DNA of 64,000 bases from Plasmodiophora brassicae (taxonomy: Eukaryota > Endomyxa > Phytomyxea > Plasmodiophorida > Plasmodiophoridae): NCBI GenBank assembly GCA_039704465.1, contig JASFAU010000004.1, forward strand, positions 62,001 to 126,000. The letters are read 5' to 3'. Both the position numbers and the translations under genes were made by a program. Shown piece after piece: positions 1 through 12,100 of the stretch (position 1 is its first letter; each line of letters starts with the position of its first letter). The notes beneath the pieces were generated by a model. The model did no database searches and was not told where the DNA came from. It was given only the letters and a program-made list of their open reading frames with translations.

Positions 1-2420
1 TGCAGGTGAATAGCCCAAGCAGGCAACTAGTCCTGTCGAACAGCCGATAAACAGGAGGAGGATGGCCGTCGGCAGCTCCAGAGCTCTGGGCGCTTTCGCA
101 TAAAGACAGCGAAGCACCATGCACATCAAGCATAAAGGCATCATAGGCTGATCGAGGTTCGGGAGGCTTGCCGAAAAGACACTCGTCGGCAATATTGGCC
201 AGACCTCGAAGACTGATCACATTACATGACACCAAATCGGCGATTAACATAGAAGGCGATTCCTGGCGAACGTCAGCGGGAATGAAAAGAATCGGATGCT
301 CCACGCTGATGTTCAGGTCGATGCGCCGATGGTTCGTCAGAGCCGTCAGCAATTCCGACTGCCGCTGTTCAGACCACGACAGGGCAGCGCCTCGCAGATG
401 GGACAAAGCGTCATGGGGACGGAAGAACTTGAAAACGTTCTGCACCCAGAAGTGGTTATAAACTAGTTGCACGGGACGAAGGCGAAGTTTGAAAATAATG
501 TCGGCATCGGAGTCAACAGGGTCACTTTCAACGCTGAGTCGAAGGAACGGAAGTTCGGATCCAGTGCCAGATGCCCCGTCAGTTGGTTTGTGAGTCAGCA
601 GCTTGGGGAAGCATGTCTCAAGCGTGTCTTCATCGTAAAGGGTGGCCGATTCCACAGCCAGCGTCAATCGAGTGCCTTGGAACAATTCAATCTTGGCCGT
701 CCCGTCGAACTCGAATCTGGTCATTGGCGAACCTCGGCGAATCAGGACAACAGCGGCACGAACAACCTCAATGTCGAAGACGGTGTAGACATAGTCGGGA
801 CGCAACGTGAACTCCAGCGCGACTTCGTTAAAATCGATGGTCTTGTAGAGCTCTCGCCTTTGTGCCTCGGTCAACCGAATTTCGTCAGCCGATGCCGTCG
901 CCTCCGGTGCCGACGACGACGACGCGCCACCGAAGACAGCACCCCACCAACCACCACCGGCGGCAGCCTGATTCGCGGTTGCCAGTTCCTCAGTCATCTT
1001 CTTGCTGCGCTTCGCCTCTTCCGATAGATCCGTTTCAGCGAAGGACCTGAAGAACAGGATGTCGTCCAAATCTAGCGCTTCTTCCAGCTCAGCAAGACGA
1101 GCCACTCCTTCGTCGTCCAGGGGCGGATGCCACGGAACGTTCCGCTTCCGTTTGAACAGCTCGACATACTCGCGTCGTCTTTGACAGTGCCGGCTGATGG
1201 AAGCCCAGGAAAACCACCGCCGATGTCGGGTGCCGTTCAAATGAATGATGCATCGTCCGGCATACTGCCACCACGCGAGAGCCCCGCCAGGTGCAAACAC
1301 ATCCTTGTCAGGATGCAAATCGCGTAGCCCAGCGAACCGAGTCTCGATTTCCGTCCGCGCCTGGATCGCCGTGAAGTTATCCATCAAGCATGTCAGGTCG
1401 CTGTACTGCTCGTCGTGCAAGGTCAGCGTTATCGAACGAACTTGCAGTTCTGCCAAGCACGACGTCATCAGGTACACCCGCATGACACGTTATCGATGAC
1501 CTACCGAAACGGTAATGCGGAGCAGTCTGCTCAAAGTAGCGGCTGTTAAGCGTCAGGTGCAGCGTTGCGGATAACGGTTCGAGAATGAACACATGGCGAA
1601 TGTCAGATGGGCGCGTCTGCCCATCAGCGAGCGCGATATGACTGGTCGACGACGACATTGACTGCCGCGCGAGTGCTTTCCGATCCAGCCCGTCAATGGA
1701 CGCCTGCATGAACGCAAAGACAGCGTCATCGGAGCTGTCGTGCCACAGTACGACGTCATTTGAATCCCAGTAGACGGCGGCGTTCCTCATCGACAGCAAC
1801 TTGTACGTGTTCACCGCAGTCGCCAACGTCGACACGAAACATTCCTCGAAATTCGCATCCGTCGTCAATGCCGTGAATTCCTGGACAATGACGCCGGCAG
1901 CGAACTTCCTGCCCGGGAGCGTCTCGGCGTCCTCGTAACGGACATGCACGTCGCGAACGACGATCTGCAGGTTGGCGATAATTTTCGACAGTAACGATTG
2001 GCCAAAGCTCTCCTGACGCCTCGCTTCCTCCGCGTTGTTCTCCTCCCAGTGACGAAGCGCACGGAGCTGCTCGGCGGCCAGCAATTGCTGTTGTTTGCGT
2101 TCGGATACGAGACGCAGGGCGGCGTCACGATCGAACTGAGCGCCGTGAGCGGGCCGAGCGAGTACATGCAACCCTTCCAGCGTGATCTTCACTGGGGAGC
2201 TGCCCAGCGATGCCCATGGCACTTTGACGTGCAGGCGACGCAGGCGCCCAAGGCGGACATTGATCGGAAGTTTCAATCGGGTCAGGCAGGACGGGCGCAG
2301 GGCGACGTTGTCGAGGACGATCTCGCCGGACCACACGCCGACCTGGATGGAATCTTTGGGCAGGTCGACGTACTCGCCGAGGCGATCCAGGATCAGGCGC
2401 TCCAGGACGCCCTCGAGCAT
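1..2420 (-). CDS. VPS13: VPS13-family lipid-transfer protein, N-terminal part (runs off left edge)
   Basis: Bridge-like lipid-transfer protein that moves bulk phospholipid between membranes at contact sites. The minus-strand exon 1505..2420 starts MLEGVLERLILDRLGEYV, the chorein opening that includes the family pattern of a hydrophobic helix followed by a 'VWSGEIVLDNVAL' strand. An intron at 1450..1504 (GTAGGT..CAG) joins in frame to exon <1..1449, giving 'ELQVRSITLTLHDEQYSDL', then a WWQYA block and 'REYVELFKRK', all expected VPS13 landmarks in the right order. The reading frame stays open to base 1, so only roughly the first 790 residues of a protein usually over 3000 aa are present. The start is the first ATG of the exon and matches the usual N-terminus. 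It is head-to-head with NELF-C/D, 342 bp apart. Family assignment is from recognised motifs, not a search. Confidence 0.9.
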
Positions 2421-2762
2421 CGCGACGTTGACTACCGCTCAGCGGCCGACCACCCCACCGACTGACGTCATGAAAGGTCTGACCGTGCCGACCACGCCGA
2501 GTCCCAAAAATAACAGCCGCAGCACTGCGGTCGACAGGAGGCGGAGGGGGAGGGAGGGGGCGACGACGACGGCCGTATTCAGTCCATCACAGAAAATATT
2601 GATCACAAAGTACCGTCCTGCAATGCTCCTGGTGAAACGTTTCCAGGTTCGCGCCCCGTGGAATGTTCTGCGGCGCCGTGCCAAGGCTCAGTGTAACGGG
2701 TAACGCGGGGCGTTGCAGCTGCACAGGGCGTCATTTGGTTAACTGTCGGGCGGGGACAGTTT
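2421..2762. promoter_or_regulatory. Shared promoter region between VPS13 and NELF-C/D
   Basis: 342 bp separate two divergent start codons, so both promoters must lie here or overlap the 5' exons. I see a GC-rich sequence with a GGCGGAGGGGGAGGGAGGG purine run near 2540 and no clear TATA box. No other gene is supported in this interval. Confidence 0.5.
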
Positions 2763-4891
2763 GTGCGCGGCGAACGGATGGCGACGACGACGGCGGCGGC
2801 GGCGGCGGCGGCGGCACGCGGGCCGGCGTCGTCGCTGTCGGACGTGGACACGATCATGGAGCCGGACGTGCTGTCCCGGCTGAAGGCGTTCATCAGCACG
2901 GGGCCGGGGAGCCAGTCGGAACGCGTCAAGGAGGCCATCCGCCTGCTGTCCACCTCGTATAAGGGCCGGGCGCAGATGTGCAACCTGCTGATCCGATGGA
3001 TAGTCGACATCATGGGCGAACCGGAAGAGGTCCCGCCCGGTGTCGTTGCGCCCCATGCGTGTGGCAATATCTCAGTAACGTCGTCGAAATAGGATATGCA
3101 GGGCCTCGTCATGGATCACCTCAAGGAAATGGCCGTTCAGCAATTCGACGTCACGAAAGCTGACTCGATTTTCAGTGCACCGACGAAGGTAGTAGTCCAT
3201 CATTGTAGTTGCGCCGTCCTGGTTCTTATGTCTTCAATAGGGCGAGCCAGAATGGCTGACGTGCATGATTCGGGATCCGTCATGGAGGTCTGTGCTGTAC
3301 CGGCTGTCACAGGACCACCCGAATTGCCTCCTGCTCAATTTCGCCATCAAAAAGATCGGCGAGGACGGCCATGGCAGTGAACTGGCGGTCAGCGCCAGGT
3401 CTGGCGATGTCAAGCTGTCCGTCTTCATGAACGTGCTCAGTGAGGCACTCACCCAAATCGTGTGCCTCACTGATCGAGAGTCGTTCCAGCGCTCGCTCTT
3501 CGAGCTGCAGCGCCTGTGCTGTCAGACACAATAGTACGTTCTCATGTGCACTCGGTACCTGACTCCGAGGTGACAATCGCACACAGCACGTATTTGCTGG
3601 CACAGTTCGTGCTGACAGCCTTGTCTCGGCATCCTCGAACGGGGTTTGTCTGGAGGCACCTGCACCAGTCCGTGTCCAGTTACGCGGTGCAGCATCATGG
3701 GGAACGCATTCGGTCTCTCGACCTGCTTCTTACGCAAGCACCGAGATATCCTGGTATGCTCCGATCGTGTCGCCATCGACGCAAGGACTAACAAAGCGTT
3801 CGCCTCCAGAAATCTTCAAAGCGGTCAGCGCCGTACAGCGAGGAAGTCGTTTGACGACCACCGACATCAAGCATATTTATGAGTTGTTCTCCGGGAACAA
3901 CCCGCCGCCGATATCCCTGCTATGCACGTCGTACATCATCCAGCCCATAATCGATGCCTTGTTCGATTATACGCGACCGCCATTGGGCCCCGTCCACAAG
4001 CAGTACTACGTTTCACTGCTGGCATACGCGTCATGTGTCCGCGATAATCGTGCTTGGTTCGCGTCGCAGCCTACTCAGGCGCCCGTTGACGAAACGCTCG
4101 GTACGAATGGTTTGCTGTGTATATATGCGAATCGTTGGTGTTGACGTGACGCGCAGTTGACAAGTCTCGTATGTCGTCCACGATTGCGGCGCTGAACGAA
4201 GTGTCGTCCATTTGCCAGAGCAAAGAGTTTGGCTTTCACCTAGCGGAAAACGAACAGACTCTGCGTCAGCATCTGACGCTCCCTATCTGCTCGACCGCCA
4301 TCGTCCAATGGATTCGGCTGTCACTGCTGTCCCCCGCGTACTATTCAACAACGTACCAATCCGTGTGCACACCGGTCTTTTTCAGGCTACTCGGATACAT
4401 TTCGTCTCTGCACGCCCTCCAGCGACCGATGGTCTTCGATCTGCTGTGCTCCGCGTTCCATCTGAAAACGGACCTGGACGACCTCGCCGTCATCAAGTTC
4501 CGCAAGCTCATTCTACAAGTTCTTATCCACCTTGGTACGCGCGACGGTTTCAGCCCATCCTTCCAATGCGCACTTACGCTTCCTGCCAGTGCACTATGGC
4601 ATGCTCGTCGAGGTGACGCGTATGGTCGCCGACAACGTCCCACGAATGGACCACAGCCTCGTCCGGTTCTTCGTTGTGCAGATCCTACAGACGACCGGGC
4701 CGCCCTATTCGGCGACGTTCGCGCATTGCATCTTTGACATCGTGTCCATGCCGGACGCCACGTTAGCCATCAAGAACGACCCGGAAAGCGTCGTCAACGT
4801 CGGCGGGTTTGCGCGGGACGTCTCCTCCATGGGCATCGCCGACCTCAAAGAGCACTGCGACAACTGGGTCGCGTTCGCATCGAACTCTTAG
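2763..4891 (+). CDS. NELFCD: Negative elongation factor subunit C/D (TH1)
   Basis: Subunit of the NELF complex that pauses RNA polymerase II just downstream of promoters in animals. Seven exons: 2763..3029, 3093..3188, 3241..3533, 3587..3753, 3810..4100, 4157..4534, 4590..4891, all GT-AG with 52-63 nt introns and consistent phase, giving 597 aa (human about 590). Recognised blocks in order: 'IMEPDVLSRLKAF', 'FDVTKADSIFS', 'EWLTCMIRDPSWRSVLYRL', 'DHPNCLLLNFAIKKI', 'YTYLLAQFVLTALS', 'YELFSGNNPPPISLL', 'YYVSLLAYASCV', 'EVSSICQSKE', 'VRFFVVQILQTTGPPYS'. These match TH1 family positions. An alternative start at 2778 would trim five residues. An alanine run follows the start. NELF is best known in metazoans; scattered protist homologues are known. 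Confidence 0.88.
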
Positions 4892-5067
4892 CCGTCGGCT
4901 GCCTACGTCCGGCACGTACATACACACACTGGGCACCGCCTCGTCGTTCTAACGGGCCATGCTGGTTCAAGCCTGTTCAGCCGCGTGACGTTGTGACGGG
5001 CTGAACTTCGGGACTGAAGGTAGGGAGCTCGGTGTAGCGACCCGCACCAGGTGGACCCACACGGACG

Positions 5068-5631
5068 ATGAGCAGCGCGACGCCGCCGCCTTCAGGTCCA
5101 CTGATTCTGCTGTCGGGTCCACCAGGCGCCGGTAAGACCACGATCACGCCGATGCTCGCCGCGTCGTCGCGGTCCGCGTCGGTGATCACGATCGAGGGCG
5201 ACCGGTTCTGGGCGTTCGCCGTCAGGGACCCGCGGCCGTTCAAGCCCCAGTTCCGTACGCTCACCTCATCAATCGCCGGCGCCGCTGTACCCTTCGCGAA
5301 AGACGGCTGCGAAGTCATTGTGGATTTCGTCGTCCCGCCATGGTGCCTGAAGGCGTTCACGGCGCGCGCCTGGACACACGACGTCGACGTGCACTACGTT
5401 GTGGTGTGGCCACCCGTGGACACATGTGCACGAAGGGCGCAGGAGCGATCAGTGAACCCGGTCGCCTACGACGAACGCGTTCGAACGTTCTACGATAGGT
5501 TCGGCGGTGAGTGCCCATCCAGGCACCGGATGGCCATCGCCGATGTCCACCGTTCCGCTGCATCGATTGCTGCCGAGATACGATCGGGAATCGATTCCGG
5601 TGCGTTCCTGCTGCCCCGTGACACTTCCTGA
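5068..5631 (+). CDS. Small P-loop NTPase / kinase-like protein
   Basis: Single-exon 187-aa protein. After a short proline-rich lead, residues about 10-24 read 'LILLSGPPGAGKTTI', a textbook Walker A motif directly after a hydrophobic beta strand. A second conserved patch 'VITIEGDRFW' resembles the substrate-binding DxxR/W segment of small-molecule kinases (AAA_33, gluconate-kinase-like and zeta-type folds). 'EVIVDFVVPPW' and 'VDVHYVVVWPPVDTC' look like the later strands, and 'RAQER...RVRTFYDRF' like an arginine-bearing lid. This predicts an ATP-dependent phosphotransferase of unknown substrate. The ATG at 5068 lies immediately before the coding signal. It starts 176 bp downstream of NELF-C/D on the same strand. 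Length suits a complete single-domain kinase. I cannot name the subfamily. Confidence 0.75.
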   Translation: MSSATPPPSGPLILLSGPPGAGKTTITPMLAASSRSASVITIEGDRFWAFAVRDPRPFKPQFRTLTSSIAGAAVPFAKDGCEVIVDFVVPPWCLKAFTARAWTHDVDVHYVVVWPPVDTCARRAQERSVNPVAYDERVRTFYDRFGGECPSRHRMAIADVHRSAASIAAEIRSGIDSGAFLLPRDTS

Positions 5632-6197
5632 CGGGATCGACGACAGCGGGTCGACGGGCCCGAATATCCGCCGGGCGCTGCAGGGTCAGGAGTACAACGA
5701 CGCAGTCGGAACAGACCAGTGTCTTTCAGGCAGACGATCCGGAATCGCGACGCAGCGCCGCATCGATCGTCATGAACAAACCCAGAGCGTGCTCGGGTGC
5801 GGGTACAGGGCGGTGCGAAGCGTCGCGCAGGTAGCCCGCTGTGCCGTCCAGGGCCTCGCTGCGAGCACGGGGTCCCATTCGTCGCCGTCCATCACAGGCT
5901 GGGTCCCCTGGTAGAGGTTGACGTCCGCCAGCAGACCGGCAGGCTGGTGACGCCGCTGGGCGTTGTCGTATAGTTCAATGTGGACCCGGTCGACAACGAC
6001 GATTCCAGCGCTGGCGCACCAGGTTCCTATAAAGCTCCTCGATGCAATCAGCGCCCGTGACGCACTCCACACATTCGCCCAAAACGTCCGCGGAAGGGGT
6101 GGGAACGTCCTGTCAGCTGTTCACGAGTCGCAACGTGTCGAGACGGAGGGGGCTATGGCACCGTGTATATACGATGGTACACACACATACAACATTG
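5632..6197 (-). other. Gap holding a possible short minus-strand exon
   Basis: 566 bp between the P-loop kinase and the 3' end of the HERC gene. A minus-strand open frame from about 5900 to a stop at 5726 follows a CAG acceptor and reads like coding sequence (for example 'RSEALDGTAGYLRDASH', 'ALGLFMTIDAALRR'). A second open frame at 5770..6072 overlaps it. Neither matches a family I recognise and no convincing start or donor was found. It may be a small unassigned gene or chance. Confidence 0.25.
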
Positions 6198-9100
6198 TTA
6201 TACGTCACCGATCTCGGCGATCTCCGCGTCGGACAGCTTCAGGTCGCGGTCCAGCGTCTGGCAGTTGCGGGCGGCGTACAGCAGGCGCTCGCGCAGGACG
6301 GCCGCCGACGAGTACCGGGGCAGGGCGATGCTGAAGAAGCAGGTGTGCGTCTGCGGCAGCTGCCCGTCGGCGGCGTGCTGCAGGCCCTCGCCGCCCGGCA
6401 TCGGCTGGATCTTGAACTTGGTCGTGAACTGGTCGGCGCGCACCGGCAGGCGCGTGCGCGCCCAGGCGAACCGCGCGAACTCGCCCTTCTCGTCGGGCGT
6501 CATCTCGGACAGCACCTGCCAGAAGTAGACGACGTGGGCGTCGTCCGGCGACACGCCGCCCTCGTAGACGGTCACCGACCGCAGCAGGTCGACGCTGAAG
6601 TCGGCGCGCCCGCAGACGATCGCCTCGACCTCGTCCACGGTCAGCAGCTCGAACGTGGCCAGCGGGACGATGGCGGCGAACCCGTCGCGGATCGCCCCGA
6701 TCTGCGCGTCCGCCTCGTGCAGGCGGCACTGCTCGGCGAGGCGCGCCCAGTCGCCCCGGTTCTCCTTCGTGACGCGCACCTGCCGGCCGAACGGGACCAG
6801 GTCGACGGTCGTGCGCCCGTCGCCCAGCGTGCACTCGAACGTCAGGTCGTCGTCGTCGTCCAGGGCGTCGTCGTTCAGGAGGGCGTCGTCGAGCCGGTCG
6901 GCGAACTGGGCGTCGACCTCGCGCAGGTGGGCCCGCGTCGGCTCGAGGCCGACGAGCGCCGCCCAGACCAGGGCGGGCAGGCGCAGGTCCAGGTGGATCT
7001 TGTTGCGCACGGCGATGCCGACCAGGTGGCCCATCAGGCGGAACAGGTCGGGGCGGGCGCAGGCCGGCGCCGGCACGTACCGGTCGCGGCCCGCCCCGCC
7101 CTGCGCGTCGCGCGCGTTCGCCGTCGCCACCAGCAGCGGGAGCAGCGCCGGCGACTGGAGCTCGGCGACGAACTCGTTGAAGCACTCGCGGTACGGGCCG
7201 CCGTTGTCGGTGACGCCCTCGCCGACGAACTTCACCTTGAACGTGCGCTCCTGGCCGTCGTCCAGCATGCGGACGAACCCGCGGCGCAGGTCGCGAACGG
7301 GCATGACGCCCAGCTGCGTCGCCGCCTGCCCGAACAGGCTCGACGCCAGGCGCTCCGCCTCGCTGGGCGACGAGGCGCGCGCCGCCGCCAGGTGCCGGTT
7401 CAGCGTGATCTGGCGCAGGTCGGGCGGGTCCTCGTACGGGTCCTCGCTCGGCTTCGTGTACGTCGCCGTCTGGTGCAGGACGTCCGCCAGCGCCTGCGCC
7501 TTCAGGCGCGTCACGACGACCGGGCGCAGGCGCCGCACCAGGGCGCCCAGCGACATGGACAGGCGCGGGCCGGACGGCGCCGCCCCCTGCACCGCCAGGT
7601 ACGGCAGCACCTGCGACACGAGCAGGTTGAACGTGCGCACCAGGGCGAACCGGGCGCAGGCGCCCACGTCGTCGTCGTCGACGCCGGCCGCCGCCGCCAC
7701 CTCGTCGTACAGCAGCGACAGCGGGTCGACGCCGAGGCGGTCGGCGGCGTCGTTGCAGGCGCGGACCAGGCGCGCGTCGTCGTCGTCGAGCGCGCGCCGC
7801 CCCCCGTGCTCGACGAACTCGCGCAGCGTCCACCGGGCGGCGGCGGCCCGCGCATCACCATCACCGTCGTCGTCGTCGACGATCGGCGCCGACCGGACGA
7901 GGCTGTCGACGGGCACCAGGTCCGGGTCGGCGTCGCCGTCGCCGCTGACAACGGCGACCGGGCGCCCGTCGTCGTCGCCGGTCGCCACCCCGACCAGGAC
8001 GCCGGCGACGGCGCCGTCCTGCAGGCGGCGCACGCGGCGTCGCAGGACGAGGCCGACCCGGCGGCAGGCGGCGCGCGACACGTCGGCGCGGACGACGCCG
8101 CCGCCGCCGCCCGTCGCCAGCAGGCGGTGGTCGGACGGCACCCAGGACCGCCAGAACGCGTACGCCAGGTCGAAGAAGTGGCTGGCGCAGGCGGGGCTGG
8201 ACGACGACGAGGGCGACAGCAGGCGCCGGGCGAACCGGGTCGCTGTGGCGATGCGCCGGGCGACGCGGGCGGCCTGTGTCGTCATTGTCGTCGTCGTCGC
8301 CAATGACGACGCATGCGGCGTCTGGCGGACGCGCCGGGCCGTGCCGAACGAGACGGCGTCGTGGCGGTGGTAGAAGGAGACGGCGGGGAACAGCTTGGCG
8401 GCGGGGGCGACGGGCAGGTCGTCGAAGGCGACGCCGAGGTCGTTGCCGTTCAGCGCGTACGACAGCGTGCGGTGGTCCAGGTCGAGGACGACGCCGACGA
8501 CGTCGCCCTGCGCCATCTGGTCGCCGTACTTGGCCCCGCCCTTGACCTTGTTGCGCCCGTGGTACCGGGAGCGGTCGCTGACGAACAGGCCGAAGCCGTG
8601 CGCGTCCCCGCCCACGTACGTGTCCGGGTTGGCCGACGCCGTCCCCACGCCGATGAAGATGTACCCCTTGGACATGCGGTCCAGGCAGATGTCCCAGCGG
8701 TGCACGCCGGACGCGTACCCGCGGTTGGCCAGCAGCGTGCGCCACTTGTCGCTGCCGGCGTCGAACGTGGCCGTCAGCGCGCAGTGGGACAGGCGGACGC
8801 GGGCGCGGCCGGACGCGCGCGCGTTATGCGCATCCCAGCGCAGCGCCGGGTACGTCAGCAGCGTGACCGGGTCGGACGCGCGCCCGTGCGTCAGGTCGCG
8901 CACCCGAAACTCGTACGCCGTCAGCTCGTCCAGCGCCTGGGCGCGGAAGGCGCGCGCCCCCCCTCGGTACACCTCGTGGAACGCGGGCGGCACGTCCGTC
9001 GCATCCGACGTCGTCGTCGCCGCCGGGCGCATGTCCAGGGCGAACTCGGCGGAGGCGGGCCCGTCCCAGAACAGCTCGATGGCGTCCGTCGTGATCTCCT

Positions 9101-12100
9101 CGGGCGTCGGCGCCGGCTGCCCGCCACCGCCGCCGCAGGAGGACGACGACGGGTCTGCAAGGCGGCGTTCGGCGTCGTCGACGGCGCCGAGCAGGGCGAG
9201 CATGGCGGCCAGGTACCGCGACTTGATCAGGCGGTCCTCCTCGCCGGCCATGCGCTGCTCCGTTTGCCGACGGACGGCGGACGCCCTGACGGCGGCGACG
9301 AACGCCTGCAGCGTGTCGCGGTCGTCGTCGCCGATGCGGTAGGCGAGCGCGGTCAGCAGGTCGGCGATGCATTCGCGCAGCGGCAGGTTCGACGAGCGCA
9401 GGCAGTGCGCCAGGCGGCGGACGACGGGCGCCACGTCGCTGGGCAGGTCGACCAGGTCGCGCACCATCCACATGGCCAGCTCGACGCGCGGCTTCGACAG
9501 GGCGTCGGCGTCGGTGAGGGACAGGTCCCGGTGGCCCCAGACGCACCCGCTCCAGTCGGGCGTGGCCGCCATCTCCAGGTGCCGAAGGCACTCCTCCAGG
9601 ACGAGGTCCTGCGCCGCCGGCCCCTGCGTCTGGACCAGCAGCGCCAGCTGTCGGAGCAGGCGCCGCTCCTGGACGGGCAGGGCGCCCAGGTTGCGGAACG
9701 CGACCAGCTTGATGAACCGCAGCGTCACGTGCGGGTCCTGGCGGCAGACGGCGGCCAGCTGCGACGACGCCCGGTCGGAATGGACGAGGGCGTCGACGAC
9801 GGCGTCCCGGGCGAAGATCACGCCGAGCGCGTCGTCCATCTCGCGAACGGAACGCAGCTCGTCCGGATAGACCAGATCGGGGGCGTCGTCGTCCAGGCCG
9901 ACGGCGGGCGGCCCTGAGGACGACCCGCCCGGCGACGAGGCGGCGCCGACGCCCTTCCCGGGCGACACGAACTGGCCGGGCACGTTCAGGAAGGAAGTGA
10001 TCGGGAGCGACGACGACGACCCCTCCGGGAAGAAGCGCTCCACGAACGGGTCGGTGGCCGTCTCCTTCGTCGAATGGTCCTCGACGAGGGACGCGTCCAC
10101 GGGAGGGAGCCCGTCCAGGCACGTTGCAATGTCGACGGCGGGCGCTTTCGGCGATTGGGAAGGGCGCCCGCGACGCACGTTCCCGCCTGCTCGTGGGGAG
10201 GCCAACGGCCGCGCAGCGATGACGGCCTCGGCCGCCCGTTTCTGCGCCTCCAGCGTTTCCAGGTTGACGAGCAGGAATTCGACGGCGGCGTTCTCGTCCC
10301 AGTTGCTGTTGGACAGCGCCAGGCGGCAGAACTCGCGGTCGAACCCCATGGCGGCGACATGGTCGACCTTCACCTCTTGCGCCCTCTGCTCGGCGGTCAG
10401 CGCCGGCGACGCCAGGGGCGACGGCAGGGCCGCCGTTGGCGACTCCACGACAGGCGGGTGATCCTCGTGCGGGTCCACGTCGACGCCGCCGACATTGTTG
10501 TGCACGGCTCGCCCGTAGCGCAGCCGGGCCCAGGCGAACTGGTGCTTGTACTCGAGCGCCATCCGATCCATGCGCGTCTCCAGACGCGTCGGCAACGACG
10601 CAACGTAGACGAGCTCGCCGAGCAAATCGGCGTCAAACGCAAACGACCCCGACGACGACGACTGCCGGATCATCAGACAGACGGCCTTGAGCAGCGATGA
10701 GGAAAGGCGCGAGCGAATGACGGCCCGTTCCGCCTCGACGATCGTTTCGGCATCACCACCGTCGGTGGACGTGACGACGGTCAGGCGGGGGCCCGATTTC
10801 GTCGGCGACGGCGACGCCGGCCCCTGTGGTGCGGTCCGGCGTTCGGCCAGGGCGAGTGTGAACAGCCGCAGCAGGACGTCGGAGAAGCGCTGGGCGGCAC
10901 CGGCGGCGTTCATCTCGTCGACCAGGACCACGTTGCGAACGTTGACGATCCTGGACGAGTCCTCGCCGTCCACCAGGACGTGCATGGTCAGCGAGCGCGA
11001 CCGGAACCAGGTGACGGCGCCGAGCACGCCGTCCGGCAGGCGAACCCGGGCGCCCAGGCGCATCATTGGGCAATGCCCACCGATGACCGCCAAGGCGCCA
11101 ATCGCGTACGCCACCGCCGGGCTGTTCACCGCAATCGGTTCGCGTAGAAGGCCGGCAATGCCTTGCAGGGCCGTGCGAATCGCGTGCGACACGACAGCAG
11201 CCCAGGCGTCATCGGCGGAATCGAGAAGCGATCGCAGAAGTTGGATGGCCTCATCAGCAACGGCCATTCGGTGATGTTCGGTGCGCACGGGGGACGACGA
11301 TGACGACGATGATGACGATGATCCGGCCGGTTCCCAGGTCCAGACAAGCGACGCGACGGCGTCCATGAGGAAGGCGACCAGGAACTCGGCAGACGTCAGC
11401 ATCGAACCGTGTTCGATGCGATCCGACCCGCGACCATGCGGCGACTGTAACCGCTCGATGGGCAGTAGTGGGAGAAGGCGCCGCAGGAGGCGCAGGACAC
11501 GGATGCGAACAGCGAGCGCGGCGCCGTCATGCTCGAGCAGCTCCAGGAGGCTGCCCACCCAGCGGCCGGAACCGGACAGCGATTTCGGGCCGATCGACCA
11601 GAGCAGCGACAGCAGCTGGCAGGACGCTCGGTCGGCGGGATCGCCTGACGGGCGCCCGCCTGCGAACGTTTCGCCCAGCTCCGAGTCGGACACCGCCCGC
11701 CGAATGAATGCGACCTGGGCGACGCGCCCCTCGAATCCGTGAACGTCGCTGTCCAGCGCCTTGCCAATGAAGAACGGCGACGACGACGACGACGACGACG
11801 GCTGTCGCGGCGACCCCTGCAGCGTTTTACGAGTCACAACCGGTTGCCCGGTGGCCTCTGGGGTAACCGTCAGCGTTGCCGCGCGCTTCTCCATCGAAAA
11901 CACGACGTGCGTCCAGGCATGCATCGGCAACGATGCGGGGCTCTGCACGACCTCGTTGCCGGTCGACGTCGTCACGACGGCCTGCAGCTTGTGATCGTAC
12001 CGGGACAGGCACAGCTTCGGGGCGAACACCTGCAGCGACCCGAAACGCACGAGCACCGTTTGCAGGACGGCGGACGATGCATCCGCTGTCGGCCCTGGGG

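Noticed and set aside
5068..5631. Zeta-toxin assignment for the P-loop protein
   Set aside because: Only the Walker A motif and general fold are visible; many small kinases share them, and there is no antitoxin or toxin context.
6042..8306. 754-aa plus-strand open frame opposite the HERC gene
   Set aside because: It is the antisense shadow of a very GC-rich coding region: low complexity, rich in R, A, G and V, no domain. The minus strand has a clear HECT domain here.
8313..9917. 534-aa plus-strand open frame
   Set aside because: Also antisense to HERC codons, with the same biased composition and no recognisable motif.
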